Shown here: positions 44,676-55,163 of the stretch, in pieces
Layout of the letters: each line of letters opens with the position of its first letter
Numbering within the stretch: position 1 is the stretch's first letter
Assembly: GCF_003984645.1 (NCBI RefSeq)
Contig: NZ_RWKI01000012.1
Location: 1-64,000, forward strand
Origin: Variovorax sp. MHTC-1
Lineage (GTDB): Bacteria > Pseudomonadota > Gammaproteobacteria > Burkholderiales > Burkholderiaceae_C
Reading direction: 5' to 3'
DNA: 64,000 nt
Notes under the pieces: generated by a model
What the model was told of the DNA's origin: nothing
What the model saw: the letters and a program-made list of their open reading frames with translations, nothing else
Databases searched by the model: none
Translations under genes and position numbers: made by a program

Positions 44676-45677
44676 TCAGCGAAAGCGCAGCTGCTGCCCG
44701 ACGCCCATGGTCTTCGCCTTCGCCAGCATGGCCGAGCCGAGCGCGATGTCCGACAGCGAGAGACCGCGGTGCCAGAAGAGATTGGTCTCGTCCTCGCTCT
44801 CGCGGCCGGGCTTGAGGCCGGCCACGATCTGGCCGAGCTCGGCATGCAGCGTCTCTTCGGACAGCTTGCCGCTGTCCACATGCGCGCGCAGCGCCCCGAG
44901 GGGGCCGGCCTTGGCCTGGCCCCAGTCGTCCATCACCATCTTGTCCATGATGTCGGTCAGCGACAGCTCGACCGCGCTCATGGTGCCGTAGGGAATCACG
45001 CAGGCGCCCTTCTTGATCCACTCGGTCTTGAGCATGGGCGTGGGCTTCTCGAGGCGCGAGGCCTCGACCACGATGTCGGCGCCGCGCACGCAGGATTCCC
45101 AGTCTTCGGTGACGGTGATCTTCATGCGCAGGTCTTTTTCGAGCCGTGCGGCAAAGGCGTCGCGGCTTTCCTTGCGGCGCGAGTGCACGCGGATCTCGTC
45201 GAACTTGAAGATCGAATGCAGCAAGCGCACGTTCCAGTACGAGGTGCCGCGCGCGCCGATGTGGCCGAGGATCTTCGAACTCTTGCGCGCCAGGTGCTTG
45301 GCGCCGATGGCGGTGATCGCGCCGGTGCGCATGTCGGTGATGTCGGAGGCATCGATGATGGCCACCGGCACGCCGGTCTTCGGGTCGAAGAGATTGAGCA
45401 GCGCGAGCTCCGAGGGCAGGCCCTTCTCGTAGTTGCGATAGAAGTCGCCCACCACCTTCACGCCGGCCACGCCGAGCGGGCGGATGTAGCCGCGCAGCAC
45501 GTTGAAGTGGCCCGGATAGTCCTTCTCGGGCACGAGGTGCATGCGCGGCTCGATGGTGGTCTCGCCGCGGCCCTGGGCCACGAGGCCTTCCTCGACCGCC
45601 GCGACGATCTCGGCATCGGTCATCGCCAGCGCCTGGACGTCGAGGTGGTTCAGGTAGTGCAGGTAGATCTCGGACAT
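44676..45677 (-). CDS. Ornithine cyclodeaminase/mu-crystallin family protein
   Basis: This 333-residue protein matches the family through MRTGAITAIGAKHLARK, ADIVVEASR and the C-terminal GLSLSDIALGSAML. The nucleotide loop reads GHIGARGTSYWN rather than the usual G-x-G-x-Q, so it belongs to a divergent subfamily. The substrate may not be ornithine; imine-forming amino acid dehydrogenation is also possible. It lies four bases after hutU on the same strand, well inside the hut operon. A role in downstream amino acid metabolism is inferred. Confidence 0.8.
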   Translation of the reverse strand: MSEIYLHYLNHLDVQALAMTDAEIVAAVEEGLVAQGRGETTIEPRMHLVPEKDYPGHFNVLRGYIRPLGVAGVKVVGDFYRNYEKGLPSELALLNLFDPKTGVPVAIIDASDITDMRTGAITAIGAKHLARKSSKILGHIGARGTSYWNVRLLHSIFKFDEIRVHSRRKESRDAFAARLEKDLRMKITVTEDWESCVRGADIVVEASRLEKPTPMLKTEWIKKGACVIPYGTMSAVELSLTDIMDKMVMDDWGQAKAGPLGALRAHVDSGKLSEETLHAELGQIVAGLKPGRESEDETNLFWHRGLSLSDIALGSAMLAKAKTMGVGQQLRFR

Positions 45678-45681
45678 CGCT

Positions 45682-47409
<1,728 letters not shown>

Positions 47410-47444
47410 GGCGAAGTGTCCTTTCGATGACGAGGAACGGTGTT

Positions 47445-48995
47445 TCAGGCCCGGCTGGGCAGGATGGCTTGCAGGGCTTCGGGCCAGCGGCCCCGGCGCG
47501 CCCACTGGCGCATGGCTTCGATGTCGGGCGCGAGGAAGCGGTCCTGGTCGATGAAGGCGACGCGCTCGCGAATGGCGGCGAATTCGGCTTCGATCAGGGG
47601 CGAGGACTTGGGCCCTCTCTTGAGTTCGATGCCCTGCGCCGCAGCCATCGCTTCGATGCCGACGACCACCGCCGTGTTCTCCACCATCTCGGCCAGGCGC
47701 CGGCCGGCGAAGGTGGCCATCGACACATGGTCTTCCTGATTCGCCGAGGTGGGCAGGCTGTCGACGCTGGCCGGATGCGCGAGCGACTTGTTCTCCGACG
47801 CCAGCGAAGCGGCCGTGACCTGCGCGATCATGAAACCGGAGTTGACGCCGCCGTCGCGTACCAGGAAAGGCGGCAGGCCCGAGAGGCCGCTGTCGAGCAA
47901 GAGCGCCATGCGGCGCTCGGAGATGGCGCCGATCTCGGCGATCGCCAGCGCGATGATGTCGGCCGCGAAGGCGACCGGCTCGGCGTGGAAATTGCCGCCG
48001 GAGATCACGTCTCCGTTGTCGAACACCAGCGGGTTGTCGGATGCGGCATTGGCTTCGATGCGCAGCACGCGCGCCGCGTGCGCGAGGTTGTCGAGGCAGG
48101 CGCCCATCACCTGCGGCACGCAGCGGACCGAATACGGGTCCTGCACGCGGCCGCAGTCGGCATGCGAGGGAATGATCTCGCTGCCCTCGAGCAGCGCGCG
48201 CACCGCGGCCGCCACCGCGATCTGGCCCGGCTGACCGCGTGCGGCATGGATGCGCGCATCGAAGGGCTTGATCGAGCCCTGGATCGCTTCGAGCGAGAGC
48301 GCCCCGGCCATCAGGCCGGCCGCGAACACGTCCTCGGCGCCGAACAGGCCGGCGAGCGCGAGCGCGGTCGACACCTGCGTGCCGTTGAGCAGCGCCAGCC
48401 CCTCCTTGGGGCCGAGCACGAAGGGCTTGAGCCCGATGCGCGAGAGCGCCTCGGCGCCGCCGATCACCGCGCCGTCGGGCGCCGTGACTTCGCCCTCGCC
48501 GATCAGCACGCAGGCCAGGTGCGCGAGCGGCGCGAGGTCGCCCGACGCGCCGACCGAGCCCTTGGACGGAATGCGCGGCAAGAGGCCGGCGTTGCCGAGC
48601 GCGATCAGCGCATCGACGATCTCGGGCGCGATGCCGGAGTGGCCGCGCGCCAGGCTCACGGCCTTGGTCGCGAGCACCAGCCGCACCACGCCCTCGGGCA
48701 AGGGCGCGCCGGTGCCGGCGCTGTGCGAGAGCACAAGGTTGCGCTGCAGCTCGGCCAGGCGCTCATGCGGAATGGTGGTCTGCGCGAGCTTGCCGAAGCC
48801 GGTGTTGATGCCGTACACCGTGTCGCCGGCTTCGACGATCCTGCGCACCGTGGCCTGGGACGCGAGCAGGCCGCTGCGCGCCGACGGATCGAGTGCGAGC
48901 TGCACGCCGCCGGCATGGATGCGGCGCAGCGTGGCGAGGTTGACCTCGCCGGGCGTGAGGACCAGGGGCGGGAGGGAGAGAGAGGCGTTGTCCAT
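47445..48995 (-). CDS. hutH: Histidine ammonia-lyase HutH
   Basis: This 516-residue protein has the MIO prosthetic-group motif [15 protein letters not shown] (Ala-Ser-Gly cyclises) and [15 protein letters not shown] near residue 60. The C-terminal [18 protein letters not shown] is also present. It deaminates L-histidine to urocanate, the first committed step and the source of the HutC inducer. A CTGTCTATACAAG operator-like site sits just upstream (49003-49015). Confidence 0.95.
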   Translation of the reverse strand: MDNASLSLPPLVLTPGEVNLATLRRIHAGGVQLALDPSARSGLLASQATVRRIVEAGDTVYGINTGFGKLAQTTIPHERLAELQRNLVLSHSAGTGAPLPEGVVRLVLATKAVSLARGHSGIAPEIVDALIALGNAGLLPRIPSKGSVGASGDLAPLAHLACVLIGEGEVTAPDGAVIGGAEALSRIGLKPFVLGPKEGLALLNGTQVSTALALAGLFGAEDVFAAGLMAGALSLEAIQGSIKPFDARIHAARGQPGQIAVAAAVRALLEGSEIIPSHADCGRVQDPYSVRCVPQVMGACLDNLAHAARVLRIEANAASDNPLVFDNGDVISGGNFHAEPVAFAADIIALAIAEIGAISERRMALLLDSGLSGLPPFLVRDGGVNSGFMIAQVTAASLASENKSLAHPASVDSLPTSANQEDHVSMATFAGRRLAEMVENTAVVVGIEAMAAAQGIELKRGPKSSPLIEAEFAAIRERVAFIDQDRFLAPDIEAMRQWARRGRWPEALQAILPSRA

Positions 48996-49002
48996 GCGGA
49001 TC

Positions 49003-49015
49003 CTGTCTATACAAG
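49003..49015. promoter_or_regulatory. HutC-type operator before hutH
   Basis: CTGTCTATACAAG lies eight bases upstream of the hutH start, in the 57-base gap after hutC. It resembles the two palindromes at 52693-52708 and 52787-52798 and the TTGTATATACAA-like sites bound by HutC repressors. It probably gives hutH and downstream genes their own urocanate-controlled promoter (inference). Confidence 0.65.
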
Positions 49016-49052
49016 TAGTGCGGTGCGAGAACGAAGAGGTGCTCTTCCCCGT

Positions 49053-49805
49053 TCAACCGAATGAGGGATTGCCGTCGGCGCGGAAGCGGCTGCCGAGCCG
49101 GTAGCGCGACGCGGGATGCAGGCAGCGCACCATCGTCACCGGCACGGTGCGCGTCCAGGTGCGGCGCGTGAGCAGCAGGCAGGGGTCGGTCACCGGCATC
49201 GCGAGGCGCTCGGCCTGCTCGGCCGTGGGCAGCACCGCATCGACCACATGCTCGATCTGGTCGAAGGGCACGTTGCGCACCAGGTACTCGCTGGGCGAGA
49301 CCGCGGAGAAATCCTGCTCGAGGAAGGTCGGCACCGCGTGCGGATTGACGTGGCGGTCTTCGAGCTGCACCGGGATGTCGTTTTCCAGATGCAGGCACAC
49401 GGTGTGGAAGACCGACTCGCCGGGGCGCAGGTCCAGCCACACGGCGACGTCGGGCGAGGCCGCGATGCGCTCGGCCACGAGGAATTCGCATCGGTAGTCG
49501 TGGCCGCGCACGCGGATCTCGCTCGCGATGTTGGCGATCTGCAAGAGCGTCGACTGCGGCTTGTCCTCGGCCACGAAGCTGCCGACGCCGGCCACGCGCA
49601 CGATGCGGCCCTGCTCCACCAGTTCGCGCAGCGCGCGGTTGACCGTCATGCGCGCGACGCCGAACTGCGCGACCAGCTCGCTCTCCGACGGCAGCCGGTG
49701 GCCGGCCGGCCAAGAGCCGTCCTGGATCTTGCGCGTGATGAAGGCCTTGACCTGCTCGTACAGTGCGAGCGCAGGCTGCGGCGAACGGCTCTTGCGGTGG
49801 TTCAT
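49053..49805 (-). CDS. hutC: Histidine utilisation repressor HutC (GntR/UTRA)
   Basis: This is a 250-residue GntR-family protein. The winged HTH spans ~10-75 (ITRKIQDGSWPAGHRLPSES, then FGVARMTVNRALRELVEQG). The UTRA ligand domain spans ~100-245 with the HutC blocks VFHTVCLHLENDIPVQLEDR and RRTWTRTVPVTMVRCLHPAS. HutC represses hut genes and is released by urocanate. Its gene follows the ABC transporter genes by one base, so the transporter, hutC and the catabolic genes read as one unit. Confidence 0.9.
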   Translation of the reverse strand: MNHRKSRSPQPALALYEQVKAFITRKIQDGSWPAGHRLPSESELVAQFGVARMTVNRALRELVEQGRIVRVAGVGSFVAEDKPQSTLLQIANIASEIRVRGHDYRCEFLVAERIAASPDVAVWLDLRPGESVFHTVCLHLENDIPVQLEDRHVNPHAVPTFLEQDFSAVSPSEYLVRNVPFDQIEHVVDAVLPTAEQAERLAMPVTDPCLLLTRRTWTRTVPVTMVRCLHPASRYRLGSRFRADGNPSFG

Positions 49806-49806
49806 C

Positions 49807-50586
49807 TCAATGTTCGGCGGCGGCCATGGATTCAGCGCGGATCTCCTCGGTCAGCCGCGCCTTGATCTCCATGAACTCTGGCGAGGTCTTGATCGTGTAG
49901 TGGCGCGGATGCGGGAAGTCGACCGCGATCTCGCTCTTGATGCGGCCGGGCCGCGCGCTGAACACAGCCACGCGGTTGGCCATGAAGATGGCTTCGTCGA
50001 TGTCGTGGGTGACGAAGAGCACGGTCTTCTGCGCCGATTCCCAGATGCCGAGCAGCAGCTCCTGCATCAGCACGCGGGTCTGGTTGTCGAGCGCGCCGAA
50101 GGGTTCGTCGAGCAGCAGCATCTTCGGGTCGTTGGCGAGCGCGCGCGCGATCGCGGTGCGCTGCTGCATGCCGCCCGAGAGCTGCTTGGGGAAGTGGTTC
50201 TCGAAGCCGCGCAGGCCGACCTTGGCGATGAAGTAGTCGCTGCGCTCCTTCTGCTCGGCCTCGCTCATGCCGCGCTCGCGCAGGCCGAAGCGGATGTTCT
50301 GCGCGATCGTGAGCCAGGGGAAGAGCGTGTAGCTCTGGAACACCACGCCGCGGTCGGCGCCCGGGCCTTCGATGGTCTGGCCGTCGAGCAGCACGCGGCC
50401 TTCGCTCGGGTAGTCGAGGCCGGCGACGATGCGCAGCAGGGTCGACTTGCCGCAGCCGGAGGGGCCGAGGATGGTGACGAAGTCGTTTTCCTTGACCTCG
50501 AAGTCGATCGGCAGCAGGGCCTGCGTGCTTTGGCCGCGGGTGCCGTTGAAGGTGCGGGAGACGCCTCTGATTGAAAGTTGATTCAT
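49807..50586 (-). CDS. ABC transporter ATP-binding protein (nitrate/sulfonate/taurine type)
   Basis: This is a 259-residue ATPase with Walker A GPSGCGKSTLLR, Q-loop FQSYTLFPW, signature LSGGMQQRTAIARAL, Walker B MLLLDEPFGAL and the switch His in VTHDIDEA. The sequence is of the SsuB/TauB class. Together with the permease and binding protein upstream it forms an uptake system placed in the hut operon. The likely ligand is histidine or urocanate (inference from context). Confidence 0.88.
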   Translation of the reverse strand: MNQLSIRGVSRTFNGTRGQSTQALLPIDFEVKENDFVTILGPSGCGKSTLLRIVAGLDYPSEGRVLLDGQTIEGPGADRGVVFQSYTLFPWLTIAQNIRFGLRERGMSEAEQKERSDYFIAKVGLRGFENHFPKQLSGGMQQRTAIARALANDPKMLLLDEPFGALDNQTRVLMQELLLGIWESAQKTVLFVTHDIDEAIFMANRVAVFSARPGRIKSEIAVDFPHPRHYTIKTSPEFMEIKARLTEEIRAESMAAAEH

Positions 50587-50647
50587 GGCAACCTTGGGGT
50601 GATGCCGGCCTCATGCTGTTCGGTCGCCGCGAGGCGAGCGAAGCGAA

Positions 50648-50750
50648 GCCCGTTCGTGAAACACCGCGGAACCGGCTTTGCCGCGCCGCCGGTGTTGCCC
50701 CCGGAGGGGGTTGGCGTAGCGACACGAAGTGCGCGAAGACTGGGGGAGAG
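50648..50750 (-). repeat. Stop-adjacent dispersed repeat
   Basis: It contains CACCGCGGAACCGGCTTTGC, GCCCCCGGAGGGGGTTGGCG, CGACACGAAGTGCGCG and ACTGGGGGAGAG. It begins three bases after the permease stop (minus strand) and fills the gap to the ATPase gene. It is about 31 kb from the nearest similar copies, which shows the family is dispersed. Confidence 0.7.
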
Positions 50751-50753
50751 CCA

Positions 50754-51617
50754 TCAGATCGTGCTCCATGCGAACAGGCGGCGGTTGAGTGCCTTGAAGG
50801 CGAAATCCGAGATGAGCCCGATCACGCCGATGACGATGATCCCGAAGATGATCTGCCCTGTGTTCAAGAGCGCCTGGCTGTCGGTGATCATGTGGCCGAT
50901 GCCGGAGGACGAGCCGATCAGTTCGGCCACGATCACGTAGGTCCAGGCCCAGCCCAGCACCAGGCGCAGCGTCTCGGCGATGCCCGGTGCCGCGCCCGGG
51001 ATCAGCACCCGCGCGACGATGCCGCGGCTGTTGGCGCCCAGCGTGTAGGCGGCCTCGACCAGGTCGCGGCGCGCGCTGCCGACGGTCACCGCGACCATCA
51101 GCGTGATCTGGAACACCGAGCCGATGAAGATGACCAGCAGCTTCTGCGCCTCGCCGATGCCGGCCCAGAGGATCAGCAAGGGGATGAAGGCCGAGGCCGG
51201 CAGGTAGCGGCAGAAGGAGACGAAGGGCTCGAAGAAGGCTTCGACGCTCTTCCAGGTGCCCATCGCGATGCCCAGCGGCACGGCGACGATGGCAGCCAGC
51301 ACGAAGCCGCCGAACACGCGCCACACCGTCATGCCGATGTCGTGGATGAAGTTGTACTCGGTGAAGAGCGATACGCCTTCCTTGAGCATCGTGACCGGGC
51401 TGGCTAGGAAGGTCGGCGAGACGAAGCCGCCGAGCGTGAAGAAGGCCCAGACCGCCACGAAGAGCACGAAGAAGCCCAGGCCGAGCAGCCAGCGCGCACG
51501 CGCGCTGACCGGCTCGAGCGGCGCGTGGGCGCGGCGCCGCCGCGGTGCCGGCTCCATGGCGGCCGGCCCGGCAGAGACTGCCGGCTTGGAGGCGTTGATG
51601 ACGGGCGTCGCGTCCAT
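50754..51617 (-). CDS. ABC transporter permease (SsuC/TauC type)
   Basis: This is a 287-residue protein with about six membrane helices and the BPD_transp_1 coupling loop EAAYTLGANSRGIVARVLIPGA. A ~45-residue Pro/Ala/Arg-rich cytoplasmic N-terminus precedes the first helix. It is the membrane component between the binding protein (15 bases upstream) and the ATPase, which a dispersed repeat separates from it. Confidence 0.87.
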   Translation of the reverse strand: MDATPVINASKPAVSAGPAAMEPAPRRRRAHAPLEPVSARARWLLGLGFFVLFVAVWAFFTLGGFVSPTFLASPVTMLKEGVSLFTEYNFIHDIGMTVWRVFGGFVLAAIVAVPLGIAMGTWKSVEAFFEPFVSFCRYLPASAFIPLLILWAGIGEAQKLLVIFIGSVFQITLMVAVTVGSARRDLVEAAYTLGANSRGIVARVLIPGAAPGIAETLRLVLGWAWTYVIVAELIGSSSGIGHMITDSQALLNTGQIIFGIIVIGVIGLISDFAFKALNRRLFAWSTI

Positions 51618-51632
51618 GCTTGCCGCTCGCTG

Positions 51633-52598
51633 TTACTTGATGAAGCTGGTGTCGAAGGTGACCGAGAGATCCGCGGGCGCCTTGCGGATCACGCCGGCCT
51701 CCAGCAGGATGGCCTGCGCGTCCTTCATGAAGGGCACGATCTCGCTGGCGAAGAATTTCTGGTTGGCCGCCTTGTCCGACCAGCGCAGGTAGGCCGAGGA
51801 CTTGGCGAACTGCTCGCCGGTCTGCTTGACGGCCGCGCCCATGATCTCGTTGGACTTGACGGGGTCGGCCTTGATCATCTCGATGGCTTCGAAGTACGAG
51901 TTGGTCAGCGCCTGCGCCGCCTTGGCGTTGGCCTTGAGCCAGGTCGGCGCGCAGCCGACGGTGTCCATCACCATCGGGTAGTCGAGCGTGGTCGCGAGGA
52001 TCTTGCCGGCCGCCGGGTTGGCGCGCACGGTCGAGAGGTAGGGCTCGTAGGTCATCGCCGCGTCGTTCTGGCCGGCCACGAAAGCCTGCGCTGCCGGCTG
52101 CGGCTCGAGCGAGACCAGCTTGACGTCCTTCATCGTCATGCCGTTCTTGTTGAGCATCCAGGCCAGGCCGAAGTACGGCGCAGTGCCCGGCGCGCTGACG
52201 CCGATGGCCTTGCCCTTCAGGTCGGCGAAGCTCTTGACGTCGTTGCGCACGGCCAGGCCGTCGGCGCCATAGGACTTGTCCATCTGGAAGATCTGCACGA
52301 TGGGCACGCCGTTGGCGTTCCAGGCCACGTGCGTCTCGACCGTGGTGGCCGCGCACTGGATCGCACCCGAGGCAAGTGCCAGGTGGCGGTCCTTCTGCGG
52401 AATCATCTTGATCTCCACGTCCAGCCCGTTCTTCTTGAAGATGCCGGCCTTGTCGGCCAGCGTGAGCGGCGCGAAGCCGGTCCAGCCGGACATGCCGAGG
52501 GCGATCTTGGTTTCTTGCGCCTGGGCGCTTGCCGCCATGCCAGCGACACACACGCTCGCCGCCAGCAGCGAGGCGATTTTTCCGACCGTCTTGACCAT
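51633..52598 (-). CDS. ABC transporter substrate-binding protein (NMT1/SsuA-like)
   Basis: This is a 321-residue periplasmic protein from ATG 52598, with a signal peptide ending ASAQAQE. The family blocks are KIALGMSGWTGFAPLTLADK, AGIFKKNGLDVEI, LASGAIQCAATTVETH and VSAPGTAPYFGLAW. NMT1-like proteins bind pyrimidine, sulfonate, taurine or amino acid-like ligands. As the first gene of the hut unit with a HutC-type palindrome upstream, it is a candidate histidine/urocanate binding protein. Confidence 0.85.
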   Translation of the reverse strand: MVKTVGKIASLLAASVCVAGMAASAQAQETKIALGMSGWTGFAPLTLADKAGIFKKNGLDVEIKMIPQKDRHLALASGAIQCAATTVETHVAWNANGVPIVQIFQMDKSYGADGLAVRNDVKSFADLKGKAIGVSAPGTAPYFGLAWMLNKNGMTMKDVKLVSLEPQPAAQAFVAGQNDAAMTYEPYLSTVRANPAAGKILATTLDYPMVMDTVGCAPTWLKANAKAAQALTNSYFEAIEMIKADPVKSNEIMGAAVKQTGEQFAKSSAYLRWSDKAANQKFFASEIVPFMKDAQAILLEAGVIRKAPADLSVTFDTSFIK

Positions 52599-52692
52599 CA
52601 AGGTTCTCCTGTTGCGTTTCAAAAAATCTTCGATCGCCCCGCTGTCCCATGACAGCACTCAGCAGGGCGCCGAGTGTGGATCGCTGCGCTGC

Positions 52693-52708
52693 ACCTGTAT
52701 ATACAGGT
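52693..52708. promoter_or_regulatory. Perfect 16-base palindrome, HutC-type operator
   Basis: ACCTGTATATACAGGT is a perfect palindrome 95 bases upstream of the transporter gene start. Its core TGTATATACA is the known HutC-site core. It lies in the 333-base divergent gap (52599-52931). It probably sets urocanate control of the whole hut unit. Confidence 0.75.
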
Positions 52709-52786
52709 TAACCCGAGACACGCCCGAATTGGAACCCGCCCTCGCCCACTCCCGGTGCACGAACGGAATCGCCATGCACCAGGAAG

Positions 52787-52798
52787 CTGTCTAGACAG
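52787..52798. promoter_or_regulatory. Perfect 12-base palindrome, second GntR-type operator
   Basis: CTGTCTAGACAG is a perfect palindrome with the same CTGT-N4-ACAG frame as the site 79 bases away. It could be a second HutC site or the site of the divergent GntR/FadR regulator whose gene starts at 52932; position alone does not decide. The rest of this gap shows no gene. Confidence 0.6.
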
Positions 52799-52931
52799 GA
52801 CTGCAGAACAGCGAACCCGAGCCCTACTGCAAAGCCCGTACCAGGCAGATGCAGCTGTCCTTCTGCGGGTTATTCAGGATTCGCCGGTCCGCTTGTCGGA
52901 CAAAGATCGCGCTCCCAGCCCTTGTCCCCGC

Positions 52932-53723
52932 ATGGAGGAAAAGTTGGCGATCGAGGCCCCTGCAAGCACCGGCGTGTTTCAGCGTCTGAGCGTCGAGCCC
53001 GCCTACAAGGCGGTGTCGATCGCGATCGAGCGCGCCATCCTGGACGGCAGCCTGCCGCCCGGCTCGGCGCTGCCGACCGAGCAGGAACTGGCCGAGCGCT
53101 TCGGCGTGCACCGCTCCACGGTGCGCGAAGCCATCCGCCAGGTCGAGCAGGAAGGACTGCTGCAACGCCGCGAAGGACGGCGGCTGTTCGTCTACCTCCC
53201 TGGCGTGCAGGACCTGGCGCCGCGCGCCACCCGGCTGCTGCTGTTGCAGCAGACCACCTTTCAGGAGCTTTGGGAGTTGGCCATGTCGCTGGAGCCGCTG
53301 GCCGCGCGGCTGGCCGCACTGCGCGCCGAGCCGCAGGACCTGCAGCAGCTCAAAGACAACCTCGCCGCCGGCGACAAGGCGCGCGACCTGCCGGCCCAAG
53401 TGCGGCTGGACGTCGAATTCCATGCGCTGGTCGGCCGCGCCAGCCACAACCGCGCTCTGATGCTGGCGCGCGAGCCGGTCGGGCTGCTCTACAGCCCGAC
53501 GCTCTTGCGCATCTTCAGCCACCTGCCGCAAGCCGAGACCCGCAACCGGGCCGCGCACCACCGCATCGTCGATGCGCTGATGCGGCGCGACGCCGACGCC
53601 TCGGCCGAGTGGACGCACAAGCACATGGTCGATTTTCAACGCGGCTTCGCAATGGCCGGCCTGGACATGGCCACGCCGATCGCGGCGCCGCCCCCTGCGG
53701 CAAGACATCAACAGGAGACATGA
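52932..53723 (+). CDS. GntR-family regulator, FadR/FCD subfamily
   Basis: I chose ATG 52932 (MEEKLAIEAPASTGVFQRLS); the frame is open back to 52674 without a better start. This gives 263 residues. The winged HTH spans ~28-90 (AIERAILDGSLPPGSALPTE, then FGVHRSTVREAIRQVEQEG). The all-helical FCD ligand domain spans ~110-245 with LDVEFHALVGRASHN and AAHHRIVDALMRRDADA, whose His residues usually hold a metal. It lies one base before a LIV-type binding protein and probably regulates that transport/ligase operon. Confidence 0.85.
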   Translation: MEEKLAIEAPASTGVFQRLSVEPAYKAVSIAIERAILDGSLPPGSALPTEQELAERFGVHRSTVREAIRQVEQEGLLQRREGRRLFVYLPGVQDLAPRATRLLLLQQTTFQELWELAMSLEPLAARLAALRAEPQDLQQLKDNLAAGDKARDLPAQVRLDVEFHALVGRASHNRALMLAREPVGLLYSPTLLRIFSHLPQAETRNRAAHHRIVDALMRRDADASAEWTHKHMVDFQRGFAMAGLDMATPIAAPPPAARHQQET

Positions 53724-53724
53724 C

Positions 53725-55035
53725 ATGACCCGACGCATCGAAGTAAAGCGGTATCTGCATCGTGCTGCGGCGCTGGCCGCGCTGGCCACGGGAATGGCCG
53801 GCGCCCATGCGCAGGAGACCTTCAAGGTCGGCATCGTCAGCTTCCTCTCGGGCCAGGCGGCCGAAAGCTTCGGCATCCCCGCGGTCAACGGCGCCAAGGT
53901 GATGGTCGATGCCTTCAACAAGGGCGCGGCGCCGGCGCCCTACAACAAGGTCGGTTTCGGCGGGATGAAGATCGAGGCGGTGTACGTCGACGAGAACGGC
54001 GGCGCCACCAAGCAGGTGCAGGAACTGCGCAATCTCTACGACCGCGAGAAGGTCGATGCGGTGGTCGGCTACGTCAGCTCCGGCGACTGCCTCGCGGTGG
54101 CGCCCGCGGCCGAGGAGATGAAGAAGTTCCTGATCCTCTACGACTGCGGCACGCCGCGCATCTTCGAGGACAACAAGTTCAGCTACGTCTTCCGCACCGC
54201 TTCGCACGGCGCGATGGACAACGTGGCGCTGGCGCGCTATCTCAAGGCGCGCAACGTGAAGGTCGACAGCTTCAACATGATCAACCAGGACTACGCCTGG
54301 GGCCAGGACTCGAAGAAGGACTTCACCGGGTCGATGGAAAAGCTGTTTCCCAATGCCAAGGTGGGCGAAGACCAGTTGCCGAAGTTCGGCGCCGGCCAGT
54401 ACGGCACCGAGATCTCGGCGCTGATGGCCAAGCCGGCCGACGTCACGCATTCCAGCCTGTGGGGCGGCGACCTGCAGGCCTTCGTGCTGCAGGCAGCTCC
54501 GCGCGGCCTGTTCAAGCGCACGAAGGTCGTGCTGTCGGCGGCCGACCATGTGCTGCCGGGCCTGGGCGAGAAGATGCCCGACGGCACGATCCTCGGCGCG
54601 CGCGGCGCCTACGGCCTGATGTCGCCGAAGTCGGCGCTCAACGACTGGTGGTGGGATCTTTACTCCAAGGCCTACAACACCTACCCGGTGCAGGCCCCGT
54701 ACCGCATGGCGCAGTCGCTGCTGGGCCTGAAGCTGGCGGTCGAGAAGGCGATGGCCGCCAACGGCGGCAAGAAGCCCAGCCACGAGCAGCTGGCCGCGGC
54801 GCTCAAGGGCCTGGAGTGGGACTCGCCCGCGGGCCGCATCCGCATGGCGCTGGGCGACGGCCACCAGGCGGTGCAGGACACCGCGATCGGCAAGACGCGC
54901 TATGACGCGGCCAAGAAGATGGTGGTGCTGGAAGACATCCTTCGCTTCCCGGCCGACTGCGTCAATCCGCCTGCGAACATGAAGTCGGAGGAATGGATCA
55001 AGGCCGGCTTCCCCGGCGCCAAGGGCTGCCCGTGA
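53725..55035 (+). CDS. LIV-type ABC transporter substrate-binding protein
   Basis: This is a 436-residue periplasmic protein with a signal peptide ending AGAHAQE (about residue 31) and an AGGAGACATG ribosome site. The family blocks are FKVGIVSFLSGQAAESFGIP, VNGAKVMVDAFNKGA, VVGYVSSGDCLAVAPAAEEM and DYAWGQDSKKDF. A Trp/Tyr-rich stretch near 310 (NDWWWDLYSKAYNTYPVQ) may line an aromatic-ligand pocket. It is followed by LivH, LivM, LivG and LivF, a CoA ligase and a cyclase. An aromatic or acyl carboxylate ligand is likely (inference). Confidence 0.83.
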   Translation: MTRRIEVKRYLHRAAALAALATGMAGAHAQETFKVGIVSFLSGQAAESFGIPAVNGAKVMVDAFNKGAAPAPYNKVGFGGMKIEAVYVDENGGATKQVQELRNLYDREKVDAVVGYVSSGDCLAVAPAAEEMKKFLILYDCGTPRIFEDNKFSYVFRTASHGAMDNVALARYLKARNVKVDSFNMINQDYAWGQDSKKDFTGSMEKLFPNAKVGEDQLPKFGAGQYGTEISALMAKPADVTHSSLWGGDLQAFVLQAAPRGLFKRTKVVLSAADHVLPGLGEKMPDGTILGARGAYGLMSPKSALNDWWWDLYSKAYNTYPVQAPYRMAQSLLGLKLAVEKAMAANGGKKPSHEQLAAALKGLEWDSPAGRIRMALGDGHQAVQDTAIGKTRYDAAKKMVVLEDILRFPADCVNPPANMKSEEWIKAGFPGAKGCP

Positions 55036-55160
55036 GGTGGATCTTCCTGCTGCGCGATCCGATCTTGCACCTGCGGTGCTCGCCGTACCCATGTACGGCT
55101 GCGCTCCTCGGCGCAACCTCGGACCGCTCGCGAAGGAAGCTCCATCCTCACGAGGACTAA
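55036..55160 (+). repeat. Intercistronic stem-loop repeat between binding protein and permease
   Basis: The 128-base gap is filled by nested inverted repeats. GCCGTAC-CCAT-GTACGGC (55082-55099) lies inside longer arms, with GGATCTTCCT near one edge and AGGAAGCTCC near the other. Such structures after binding-protein genes commonly stabilise the upstream mRNA, so the binding protein is made in excess over the permease. Inference from position. Confidence 0.55.
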
Positions 55161-55163
55161 GAA

